Shown here piece after piece: positions 32,269-40,711 of a stretch of DNA of 64,000 nt. The stretch spans positions 2,604,001-2,668,000 of the forward strand of contig OZ255629.1 in assembly GCA_965276785.1 (NCBI GenBank), written 5' to 3'. The notes under the pieces are model-generated. The model was given only the letters and a program-made list of their open reading frames with translations. It ran no database searches and was not told where the DNA came from. How positions within the stretch are numbered: position 1 is the stretch's first letter; every line of letters begins with the position of its first letter. Source of the stretch: LMUY01 sp965276785. Its GTDB lineage: Bacteria; Pseudomonadota; Alphaproteobacteria; Acetobacterales; Acetobacteraceae. The translations under genes and the position numbers were made by a program.

Positions 32269-32778
32269 ACGGACTCTTACCTTGATTGTCGCCGCTCAGA
32301 CGTGCTGAACCGGTTGGTTGAAGGGACCTGTCTCGAAGTGACCCCTCGATCTGCCGCCGCTCCGGCGGCGCCCTTTCGCGGGAACGCTACCACGGGACGA
32401 CAGCTGAGGCTGGATGCATCTTAAATCCTGGGAATGCGGCAAGACTCCGCGGTCCTGACGAGCCTTTGCGTCCAGTCTCCCAGGCACTTCGCCGCCGAAG
32501 GCAGGCGTGATAAGTGGTACTTATCCGCCTTGCCGGTTAATGCGAGGAGTTTTATGGACAAAACGTATGCCGAGCTGAGTGCGCGCGACCGGATCGAGGC
32601 CAGCCGAGTGGGCGAGATCATCTAATCTCATCGAGGCCAATGGCTGCGCGGCGGAGGGGCTAAGGCCCGTGATCGCCCGTCGTTGTCAGAGATGGTCGGC
32701 GGGTTTACCATCTCCCACATCGCCGATGCTGCGACAGCCTTGTCGTTCCAGCGCGTTTCCAGTGGGGGAAAGACAAGC
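32269..32778. other. IS debris and intergenic DNA
   Basis: No intact gene. A short frame at 32554-32625 is listed separately. The remainder looks like decayed mobile DNA preceding the SDR gene. Confidence 0.4.
32554..32625 (+). pseudogene. possible IS30-type transposase N-terminal scrap
   Basis: ATG follows GAGGAGTTTT, a strong ribosome site, and gives MDKTYAELSARDRIEASRVG before a stop. The pattern resembles the first residues of IS30-type transposases (xYxxLSxxDRxEIxxL). It is too short for a firm call. Confidence 0.3.
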
Positions 32779-33525
32779 ATGATAGGAACACTTGCAGGCA
32801 AGATCGCGTTGGTGACGGGCGGCCTGTAGGGAATCGGGGCTGCCGAGGTCACCGGTTTCGCGGCCGAGGGGGCTAGGGTAATCGCGGCCGACATCACGGC
32901 GGCGGATGGACTGATCGGGGACGACGTGATCGTGCCGGCCATGCTTGACGTCGCCGATCCCGGCGCCGGCATCGTTCTGACCGACGCCATCAGGCAGCGG
33001 TTCGGCCGTTTCGACATCCTGGTGAACTCGGTGGGGATTGGTGCCGACCTCTCGTTTCTCGACACGCCCGTCGACGTGTTCGACCGCTTCTGCGTCGTCA
33101 ACCTGAAAGGAACCTTCCTGATTGGACAGGCCGCGGCACGGCTGATGTGCAAGGCGGCCGGGGGCAGCATCGTCAATCTCTCCAGCGTGTCGGGTATGCG
33201 GGACAATCTCGGCCGCGCCGCCTATGGCGCGTCCAAGGCGGGCGTCGTCGTGCTGAGCCAGGTCATGGCGGTCGAATTGGCATCGAAGGGTATCCGGGTA
33301 AACGTCATCTCGCCCGGGCCCATCGAGACGCCGCTGGTCGCGGTCGGGCACGAACCACTGATCCGGGAGGCGTTGGACCGTTTCGTGCCGATGCGACGGT
33401 ATGGCCAGCTGGACGAGATCGCGTCGGCCGCTCTGTTCCTGTCGTCCGATGCCGCCAGCTACATCACCGAGCACGTGCTCGTGGTTGACGGCGGGTTTAC
33501 TGGCGGCGGCCTAGCCAGCAAATAA
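32779..33525 (+). pseudogene. SDR-family oxidoreductase interrupted by an amber codon
   Basis: The frame begins MIGTLAGKIALVTGGL, then TAG at 32827-32829, then GIGAAEVTGFAAEGARVIAA. The stop therefore lies inside the TGxxxGIG cofactor motif and probably replaced CAG. Downstream everything is intact: DILVNSVGIG, the catalytic Ser in IVNLSSVSG, YGASKAG with Tyr and Lys, and the end YITEHVLVVDGGFTGGG. The family reduces or oxidises alcohols and ketones with NAD(P). A start within the rest of the frame (32926) would lack the cofactor motif, so I treat it as inactive. Confidence 0.8.
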
Positions 33526-33529
33526 GCGG

Positions 33530-33758
33530 CGGCGATCGGGTCCTTCGTCACGATCGTGTCCGCCGGGTTGCCCACCCCGCCTCGCACCGCGCCGATATAG
33601 GTCGGATGTTTTTTATCCCGCGCGTCGGACGCCGTCACCGCCGCGATCGTAGGAACGCCGCGCGCAACCGGCGGGACCATGGGCGAGTAGGGCAGGTCCA
33701 CGGCGGTCGTCGAACATACTGCGGCTGCAAGGGCCAAAAAGACGGCAAGCTGTCTCAC
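33530..33758 (-). pseudogene. secreted protein, N-terminal fragment
   Basis: A GTG at 33756-33758 is preceded by GGAG and begins VRQLAVFLALAAAVCSTTA, a plausible signal peptide. The segment VTASDARDKKHPTYIGAVRG and GGVGNPADTIVTKDPIA resembles small periplasmic or lipoprotein-like proteins of alphaproteobacteria sometimes annotated as YajG-like. The frame then runs antisense into the SDR gene, so the natural 3' part was lost. Confidence 0.5.
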
Positions 33759-34129
33759 TTCGGACCGCTCCAATATGGCGAGTCGGTCTACCGGCACCTT
33801 GCGGCGCGATAAAGCCGTCTGATGTCAGCAAACCCGGCGTGCTCGGTACCGGCGGCGCGCAGCGTCCCGGCCAGGCGGTCGTCCTCGTCCTGGCAGAGGT
33901 GGGCCGTCCGGTCGCGGTCCACTGCCGCGCTATACGTCTCGAACTTTTCCGGCCGAAGGCATCCGACTCATAGTCGATCGCGACGACCATTCGAGTCGCG
34001 TCGGCAAGATCGGGCTGATGGTCTGCTAGCGTTTAATAAGGGTAGTTTCATTTTGCGCCGAAGTGCCCACTACGGTCTCGCAAGCGGATCACACCGTGCT
34101 CGACCTCATCCTCGCCGAAGACGGCAAGC
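33759..34129. other. intergenic stretch, nothing recognised
   Basis: About 370 bases without a supported gene or repeat. Its open frames are short and in shadow composition. Confidence 0.4.
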
Positions 34130-34470
34130 GGGCCCGTCCCTAGCTGACCACAGTGGTGGACGACTGCTTCCTCGCCATCGCGGGATATAACGTGTCCCTG
34201 GGCGCTCGCTATGTGCTGAACACCTGCCTCGCCCTGCGCCATGCGATTTGAGCAAGGCCGACCCGGCTTGGCCCGTCTACGGCATTCCGGACGCGCTCTA
34301 CGTCGATCACGGGACGACTTCATCAGCCAGCACCTCGACCAAGTGGCGGCAGCCTGTGACTTCGCATTGTATTCTCCGCCATCAGCCGGCCGCAGCGCTG
34401 GGGCAAGATCGAGCGCCTGTTCAGCACCTTCAACACCGAACTTGGGGTCACCTCACCGTTTGCTCGAGAC
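34130..34470 (+). pseudogene. rve-type integrase/transposase remnant (TnsB/Mu-like)
   Basis: Across frameshifts the translation gives LTTVVDDCFLAIAGYNVSLG, PVYGIPDALYVDHGT and RWGKIERLFSTFNTELG. These carry the two Asp and the Glu regions of integrase cores with a Mu-type C-terminus. Only about 110 residues remain, with several frame changes. It is inactive. Confidence 0.6.
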
Positions 34471-35510
34471 TGCACGCTAGGGCTTGATCAGCGGAACAGC
34501 TCACCGGCTCGAAGTTGTTTTCCCCTGATTTCGACCAGCCCGTTGTTGCGCAAGAGTGCCAGGCCACTGTTCCAATGGCCGCCGGTGGGCTTTTTGCCGA
34601 GGGCATTGGCGAGTTGGGCGGCATCCATATAGCTGGCACCCTGAGCGACTAAGCTGCGGAGCATCTCCGGCGCTAGGCTCGGCAGTCGAGCGCACCAGAG
34701 CGCCAAGCGCTCGTCCGGGGTGGACGGCGCTGACGGCACTACGCCGGCGGAGTTCATTCCCTTCGCGTTAACTGCAACCAAGTTTGTCGTCTCCTCGATC
34801 ATGCCGAGGTCCCGCAGTTGCTTGCGCCCGGCGTTGTGATGGCCGCCGGACGGCTTTAGACCTGCCAAGGTCGCTACTTGCCCCCAAGTGAAGCCGGCTG
34901 GCGCTTGTTGGGCAAGAGCCGCCAACAACTTGTGCGCTGCTGGATGAAGAGCGTTATCCTCGCCCAAGCCGCCGTTAGTAGGCTGCGGCGCTACCGCGCG
35001 GGCTGGTTTGACCCGCCCAGGGCTTGGGGCGCCAGGATCGGGCAGCAAGGGGACTGTCTGGCGCTGAGCGACGGCTTCGTAAGAAGGCGAAGCGTTTTGC
35101 CGCTCCGCCTGCCAGGCTCGCGATCTGACTGAGGTGGACACGCATCGAAGCCGCCTCGGCTTCCAGCTCCGCAATCCGCGTCTGAGCCTGCATGGGCAGG
35201 CGATCGCGTTCTGTGAGCTGCCGACGCAGTTCTATGAGCTGTGCGCGTCCGCCTTCAGCGGCCCGCATTGTTGCCGCGCCGCCGGTAGTCCCCGCCACGG
35301 CGAGCGCGGCCGTGATGGCGGATAGGTCCACTTCAGCCAGGGTGCGGGGCGTTGCCACCCGTTCACCCCGGCGTGGCGTGCGAGAGCTGTCGAAGGTACG
35401 GATGGCCGGGAATGGAACGCGCGCCAGCACGCCGTTTGACGGCGCCCAAACTGTCAATCGACGCCGGATCGGGACCCTGTATTGGAGTGCGCCCCTGGGG
35501 GTGGACAGAT

Positions 35511-36317
35511 TCAGGCCGCTTCTTTGACCCCCTGCCGGGCGTGTTGGTCCTCGAACTGCGCGAGGCTGAGATAGCCGAGCGCCGAGTGCAGCCGTCGTAT
35601 GTTGTAAACATCGTCGATGAAGCGTGGAAGGTCCGCGGTGACATCCTCGAAGGTCTCGTAGGCGGCCAGGTAGACGGCTTCGACCTTCAGCGTCTTCATG
35701 AAGCTTTCGGCCTTGGCATTGTCGTATGGATTGCCGCGGCGGCTCATCGATCCGGTCAACTCGTGGGCTGCCAGCAGCTCGCGATACGCCTCGGATGCGT
35801 ATTGCGATCCGCGATCCGAATGGTGAATGCAGCCCTTCGGCGGAGCACGGTTGCGAATGGCCGCCTTCAGCGCCGCCACGGCGATCCGGGCATCCATCGA
35901 CCGGCTGATCGCGTAGCCGACCACCTTGCGCGACCAGGCATCCAGGATGGCAGCGAGGTAGACAAAGCCGCCAGGAATCGCGACGTATGTCAGGTCGGCA
36001 ACCCAGATCTGGTTCGGCCGGTCTGGAACGACGTCCTTGGCCAGGTCGGGATAGATCGGCCCGGCATGGTCGCTGTCCGTGGTGACCACGTAGCGCCGCC
36101 GCCGCTTCGGCTGCAGGCCATGTTCGCGCATCAGGCGGCGCAGCTTCTTGCCATTCACGACCACGCCCTGGTGACGCAGCGCGGCGCCGACCCGTCGGTA
36201 GCCGTAGCACTCGAACTCGTCGCAGATCGCGCCGATCCGGGCCAGCACGCCGTCGGTGTCCAGACAAACAGGAGCGGTGTCGTAGAAGGTCGATCGCGAC
36301 AGTCCATCAGCTCGCAC
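35511..36317 (-). CDS. IS3-family transposase OrfB (268 aa)
   Basis: The rve core has WVADLTYVAIPGGFVYLAAI (first Asp), IHHSDRGSQYASEAYRELLA (second Asp) and NPYDNAKAESFMKTLK (Glu). An HTH_21-like segment (FECYGYRRVGAALRHQG) precedes it. Length and motifs are complete. It overlaps orfA and would be expressed mainly as an OrfAB fusion by -1 frameshifting. Confidence 0.95.
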   Translation of the reverse strand: MRADGLSRSTFYDTAPVCLDTDGVLARIGAICDEFECYGYRRVGAALRHQGVVVNGKKLRRLMREHGLQPKRRRRYVVTTDSDHAGPIYPDLAKDVVPDRPNQIWVADLTYVAIPGGFVYLAAILDAWSRKVVGYAISRSMDARIAVAALKAAIRNRAPPKGCIHHSDRGSQYASEAYRELLAAHELTGSMSRRGNPYDNAKAESFMKTLKVEAVYLAAYETFEDVTADLPRFIDDVYNIRRLHSALGYLSLAQFEDQHARQGVKEAA

Positions 36318-36657
36318 CCCCTGGCGACGGAGATGCTACGGGGCCGGTGACGACGGAGATGCTCGCGTTTGGCGGCCGGGGAGCATGCTTCAAAGCCCCC
36401 TTTAACAGATCAAGCTCCAACGCCTGACGGCCGACCAGACGCTCCAGCGCCGCGATCTTGGCCTCATACTCCTGGATCAGGTCGGCCGCCTGAACATCTT
36501 CATCCAGAGCACCGGCTTCCAACTTGCCGACCCAGATACGGATCAACTGGCGTGAGACGTCATGCCGCTTGGACAGCGCGTGCAGCGTCTCCCCGGCAAT
36601 GAACTCCTCTGCGACCTGCCGCTTGAACGCAGCGCTGTGTGACCGATGCTTCGTCAT
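36307..36657 (-). CDS. IS3-family transposase OrfA (116 aa)
   Basis: The ATG at 36655-36657 begins MTKHRSHSAAFKRQVAEEFI. The helix-turn-helix LSKRHDVSRQLIRIWVGKLE and the leucine-zipper-like tail (LIQEYEAKIAALERLVG) are typical of IS3 OrfA. It lies directly upstream of orfB and overlaps it. Confidence 0.9.
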   Translation of the reverse strand: MTKHRSHSAAFKRQVAEEFIAGETLHALSKRHDVSRQLIRIWVGKLEAGALDEDVQAADLIQEYEAKIAALERLVGRQALELDLLKGALKHAPRPPNASISVVTGPVASPSPGGAS

Positions 36658-37512
36658 GACTTCCATCCTCCGGAAGCCCAGCAAAGGGGGTCAATTCAAA
36701 TCGACCAATCTGTCCACCCCCAGGGGCGCACTCCATAATGGGGTCCCTATTCCACGCCGATCCACACCCAAACATACCCTTCTCCGCGCGCCAGCTTGGG
36801 CAGGTCGGCCAGGATGCGCTTGCCCTCGGCTCGGTCCGCCTGGCCCTCGATCCAACCGCCGATCGCGTCACGGTCTTGGCTGGAGGTGAGCTTCATGGCG
36901 ATTAGAATGTCAGCCTGGCTCAGCACATCCTTGTGGACGACGGCTGGACGTTGAGTGATCAGCCAAGGAATGAAACCCCGCACGCGGCCGCGCCGTACGA
37001 TCTCTTCGATCCGCCCAAGCAGCGCGTTGGCCTCAGGCAACGGCCGTTGCGGGGCCCATAGGTCGGCCTCGTCCAGTATGAAGTGCAGCGGCTCTTCATT
37101 GGCTTCGTACACCGCTTCCGAGAACTCCGTCATGAACCGACGCCGGGCGGCGCTGCTGCCCAACTCCGACAGGTCCACCACACAGGCGAGCTGCCCTGCG
37201 CCGATCAAATGGCCCAGGGCGGTACCTATTTTCTCGTCGAGAGGCACATCGGCATGCCGGCCGCCGAACACTACGACGGGATAGCCCGGCGCAGTGCCAT
37301 CCGCGTCGGCGCGGAGGCCCCACCACGCTCCGAGTGGGTCAACGATACAGACGCGGGCGCCTGCGTGCAGCAGTGGCTCAATCAGGCCCTTTGGCAGAGT
37401 ACGTCTTGCCGGACCCCGAGGTGCCAACGATTGCCAGGCGCTCGTCGAGCGCTGTTGCGGGCAGCGCGCCGACAATCCCCTGAGTCTGGGGGCCGGTTGC
37501 AGTACTTCCGTT

Positions 37513-37534
37513 TCTAGTGCTTTTCAGCACTAGA
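37513..37534. repeat. palindrome TCTAGTGC-TTTTCA-GCACTAGA at an IS junction
   Basis: Eight-base arms pair perfectly around a six-base loop. The right arm includes the TA at which the second IS630 copy begins. It probably formed by the insertion next to a CACTA sequence. Confidence 0.5.
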
Positions 37535-38591
37535 CCCTTATCGTTCTGACTGTGCAAACCCGCAGTGTCGGATGTAGTTGGCGCACTCCTGCGGGGTGAA
37601 GCGCTTGAGCAGGCGGCCGATTGCGGTCCAGAGGTCCTCGATGGTGCGTTCGGCCGCATCGCGAAGCAGGCGTTTGAACTTGGAGAACGTCAGCTCGATC
37701 GGGTTGAGGTCTGGACTGTAGGGCGGCAGATAGATCAGGCTCGCACCGGCAGCCTCGATGGCCTCGCGCACGCCGCTCACCTTGTGCGAGCTGAGGTTAT
37801 CGAGCACCACGACGTCGCCTGGCTTGAGTTCCTTGACCAGGAACTGCTGGATGTAGGCGAGGAACGCCGCTCCGTTGATCGCGCTGTCCAGCACCAACGG
37901 AGCAATCAAGCCGGTTGTGCGCAGGCCGGCCAGGAAGGTGGTTGTGTGCCAATGGCCGTGCGGGACGATGCCGACCAGGCGCTCGCCCCGTGGTGCCCGG
38001 CCGCGTGTGCGGGTCATGTTGGTCGTGGCCCAGGTTTCATCGAGGAAGACAAGGCGCGCTGGATTGAGAGTGAGCTGGCGCGCCGCCCATTGTCGGCGCG
38101 CTTCGGCGGTGTCCTCGCGCCGCTGTTCCTCGGCCTGCAGGTGCTTTTTTATATGTCAGGCCCAGCCGGGCGACGACTTTCCACATTACGGAGTAGCTCA
38201 CACTGACTTTGTGGGTTTGCGACAGCCACAACCGCAGCTCGTCCAACGTGGCATCTGGAAACCGATGGATTTGTGCTGCCAAGTCCTTGGTGACGCCGGC
38301 CAATCGCAACGGAACATGGCCATGCTGCGGGCCAGGGGCCGGATCGCCGAGCTCGCGAAGCCGGGCCCGCACTTTCGAAACATAAGACGGGCTCACGCCA
38401 AAGCGCGTTGCCGCCTGCACCAAGGTCAGATCGCGGCATGCCAGCACCCGATCCCGCAAGTCCTGCCCGTAGGCCTGTCCACGCCGCCACGCCATCCTCG
38501 CCTCCGGTATCAGCCGGAAGCCTTCGAATCACACGTCGCTCCCGTTTCGGAAGGAGAAAACTGCGATTCCAGTCAAAGCGATTTGAGTCTA
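37531..38591 (-). mobile_element. IS630-family element with two-frame transposase, copy 2
   Basis: This is the inverted counterpart of 29434-30495, with the same ends and TA edges and near-identical sequence. One A is missing from the slippery run. It cuts the 5' end of the HerA-like gene on one side and the 3' end of the resolvase gene on the other. Confidence 0.85.
37538..38495 (-). CDS. IS630-family transposase in two frames, copy 2
   Basis: The two reading frames (38037-38495 and 37538-38017) match those of copy 1. Because the A run has six residues, the first frame continues differently after LGLTYKK and ends after CLPR. A +1 (or -2) rather than a -1 change would be needed to reach the second frame. 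Transcriptional slippage could still produce some full-length product; otherwise the copy is inactive. Confidence 0.75.
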
Positions 38592-39279
38592 GTAGCCTCC
38601 GCACACTGGCGGTGCGCGGCAAGCAACCGGCTGACAGTGGGCTCGCTCACCTTGTAGAGCCGGGCCATTTGCGCCGCGCTCTTGCACCCTGAGACCACGT
38701 TTTCGGCGGCATCGGCCCGCTGTGCTGGCGTTAACTTCGGGCGTAGACCGCCAACCCTGCCTTCGGCGCGGCCCGCCGAGACCCCGGCAGAGGTGCCCTC
38801 GCGGATCATGGCGGGTTCGAACTCGGCGAAGCTGCTCACCATCTGCATCATTAGGCGGCCGGCGGGCGTGTGGTGTCGATGCCCTCGATCACCGAGCGGA
38901 AGCCAGCACCGGCCCCGGCGATCCGCTCCATGATGTGCAGCACGTCCTTGAGCGTCCGCGACAGACAATTCGGCTTCCAGACGGCTACGGTGTCGCCATC
39001 GCGCAACTGGTCCAACATGCGGTGCAGCTCCGGCCCGTTCCAACGGCCGCCCGATGCAGCCTCCTCGAATAGCTTGCGGCAGCCGTCAGCCATGAGCGCC
39101 TTGATCTGCAGCGCGTTATTCTGCTCGTTACCCTTGGATACGCGGGCGTAGCCAAGCAGCGTTCCGCTGCCAAGATTGCCGCCGGCCAGGAGTGTAGCAA
39201 GCGGGTCAGGACCTTTCACAGTCGGCCATTTGAGCACGGGTTTAGCGGTCACGATGAAACCTGACGTTCTTGCTTTCAA
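38592..39279 (-). pseudogene. Tn3-type serine resolvase, frameshifted and 3'-truncated
   Basis: LLGYARVSKGNEQNNALQIK holds the catalytic Ser of serine resolvases, and GDTVAVWKPNCLSRTLKDVL follows as usual. After FRSVIEGIDTTRP the frame shifts, and GRLMMQMVSSFAEFEPAMIR continues in another frame. The C-terminal helix-turn-helix (AQMARLYKVSEPTVSRLLAA) is present but is cut a few residues later by IS630 copy 2. Its divergent partner is the transposase remnant at 39346, a typical tnpR/tnpA layout. Confidence 0.85.
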
Positions 39280-39345
39280 TATCCTGTTGCAGAGCGGTGC
39301 TAAGAGGCAAGCGAGTTCTAAACGGGCTCGCCCTCCCGAGGTCTT

Positions 39346-40395
39346 ATGCCCCGCCGCTTCCTCCTGTCTGCTGAGCAGCGCACCCGCGTGTTCGCCATTC
39401 CGACCGCGCCGGCCGAGATGGCCAGGTATTACGTGCTCGGCTTGACGACCCCAAGCTGGTACGCGCCAAGCGGCGTGCCTTCAACCGGCTGGGCTTTGCC
39501 GTCCAGCTCTGCCCGCTGCGCTAACCGGGTGAGGGCCTCGGTCCTGGTCAACACCCGTCTGCGGCGATGCTGGGCTCGTGGCCGCCAGTTCGACATTCTT
39601 CCGGCCGCACTCGGTGATTATGCCCGGCGTGACCGGGCGCGTCGCGAGCACGCCGTCGAGCTGCAGTCCACCCTCGACCTCAGAGGCTTTCGCTGGACGA
39701 CTGGACCCGGAGCGCTACCTCGCGGCCAGGGCCGGCCTGCTGAATGGGCGCCTGCAGTTCGTGGCCGCTTGCGCCACGCGCGGCGAATTGGACGGCGTCG
39801 AGATTGAGGACAGCATCTCTCTTTTGCCCGCACCAAGCGCACCGGACTGGATGCCGCACGGCTGCTGCCCGGCCGACTCTGAGGTATGCTGCCGCGGGTG
39901 CGGGTGATCGTGGTCATGTCGGACATGGTGCAGGCAACCGGGTCGCCGCATGCTTCACCACCTGCGTACCGGCCATCGAGCCGCGGACGTGTCGGCCCTG
40001 CTCGCCGCCATTCTGGCCGACGGCATCAAGCTCGGCCTGTCCGTATGGCCGAGGCGATCCGCCGGGTGAGCTACGACCACCTGGTCAACGTGGCACAATG
40101 GCACATCGTCGAGAACAACTACGTTGCCGCCCGCGCCGTGATCGCCAATGCTCACGACCGACACCCTGTGGCTGCGATCTGGGGCGATCGCACTGACTCC
40201 TCCTCGAACGGCCATTACTTCCGCGCGCGGGCGATCGGGTCAGGCCGGCGGCGACGCCAACGCCAAGTACGCCGAATGGGTTTACCCTGTCGCCGCACAG
40301 GTCGGGGCACCGCGGCATCGTACCGTACTCAGCCCTATGTCGTCGTGGCACACCACACTTCTTCATGGTCTCCGACTAGAAGGCTGCTGTGAAGT
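39346..40395 (+). pseudogene. Tn3-family transposase TnpA, heavily deleted
   Basis: The start MPRRFLLSAEQRTRVFAIPT and DYARRDRARREHAVELQSTL are from the N-terminal DUF4158 domain of Tn3-type TnpA. Later segments RRVSYDHLVNVAQWHIVENN and VIANAHDRHPVAAIWGDRTD belong to the C-terminal catalytic domain, in other frames. TnpA normally has nearly 1000 residues; here about 350 codons remain with multiple frameshifts. Confidence 0.8.
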
Positions 40396-40711
40396 GAGCG
40401 CATCGAAATTTGGTCCCGACCTGCCTAAGCACTAGCCTCGCGAGCCCTCGCCGAGAGCCCGTACGCTAAACCACCCATTAATACTCTCGTAGTACCCTCC
40501 CATAACGATCACGGCTTGTGAGTTCTTGCGCCATCAGAATGAAGGTGTTTTGCATGAAAACGGGTTTTCGCCTGTCGGCGGTTGAGGCAGTTCAGGGTTT
40601 TCCAGAGTTTGTTGACACCGCGCAAAACGCTGCAAGCGGCTTTGTAGAGTCGTCCTGGCCCAACAACAGGGTGATTAGTATCGCGGCGACCAACGAAACC
40701 GGTATATTGCT
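40396..40711. other. intergenic region before the SGNH exoprotein gene
   Basis: This 316-base stretch contains a 71-codon open frame (40518-40733) of uncertain status that runs into the next gene in another frame. It might be a broken 5' part of the exoprotein gene or its promoter region. Confidence 0.35.

Larger units (their letters stand above)
35483..36735 (-). mobile_element. complete IS3-family insertion sequence
   Basis: Both ends read TGGAGTGCGCCCCTGGGGGT inward. orfA and orfB overlap by 11 bases, as usual for IS3 elements with programmed frameshifting. The element lies within the HerA-like gene. Just outside it, GGGACCC and GGGTCCC form an additional inverted pair, so the true ends may lie a few bases further out. 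The C-terminal fragment at 9024 is from a related element. Confidence 0.9.
34488..37530 (-). pseudogene. HerA-like ATP-binding protein, interrupted by IS3 and truncated
   Basis: Near 37430 the protein has Walker A in RLAIVGTSGSGKTYSAKG. A one-base insertion near 37390 then shifts the frame into GLIEPLLHAGARVCIVDPLG, and Walker B follows in LHFILDEADLWAPQ. RGRVRGFIPWLITQRPAV is also typical of DUF87/HerA-type ATPases. After GEGYVW the gene is split by the IS3 element, then resumes with VWAPSNGVLARVPFPAIRTF. A coiled coil follows, and two winged-helix-like repeats each contain a GGHxNxG motif (GGHHNAG, GGHWNSG). The 5' end is cut by the second IS630 copy. Such ATPases occur on phages and plasmids. 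Confidence 0.8.
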
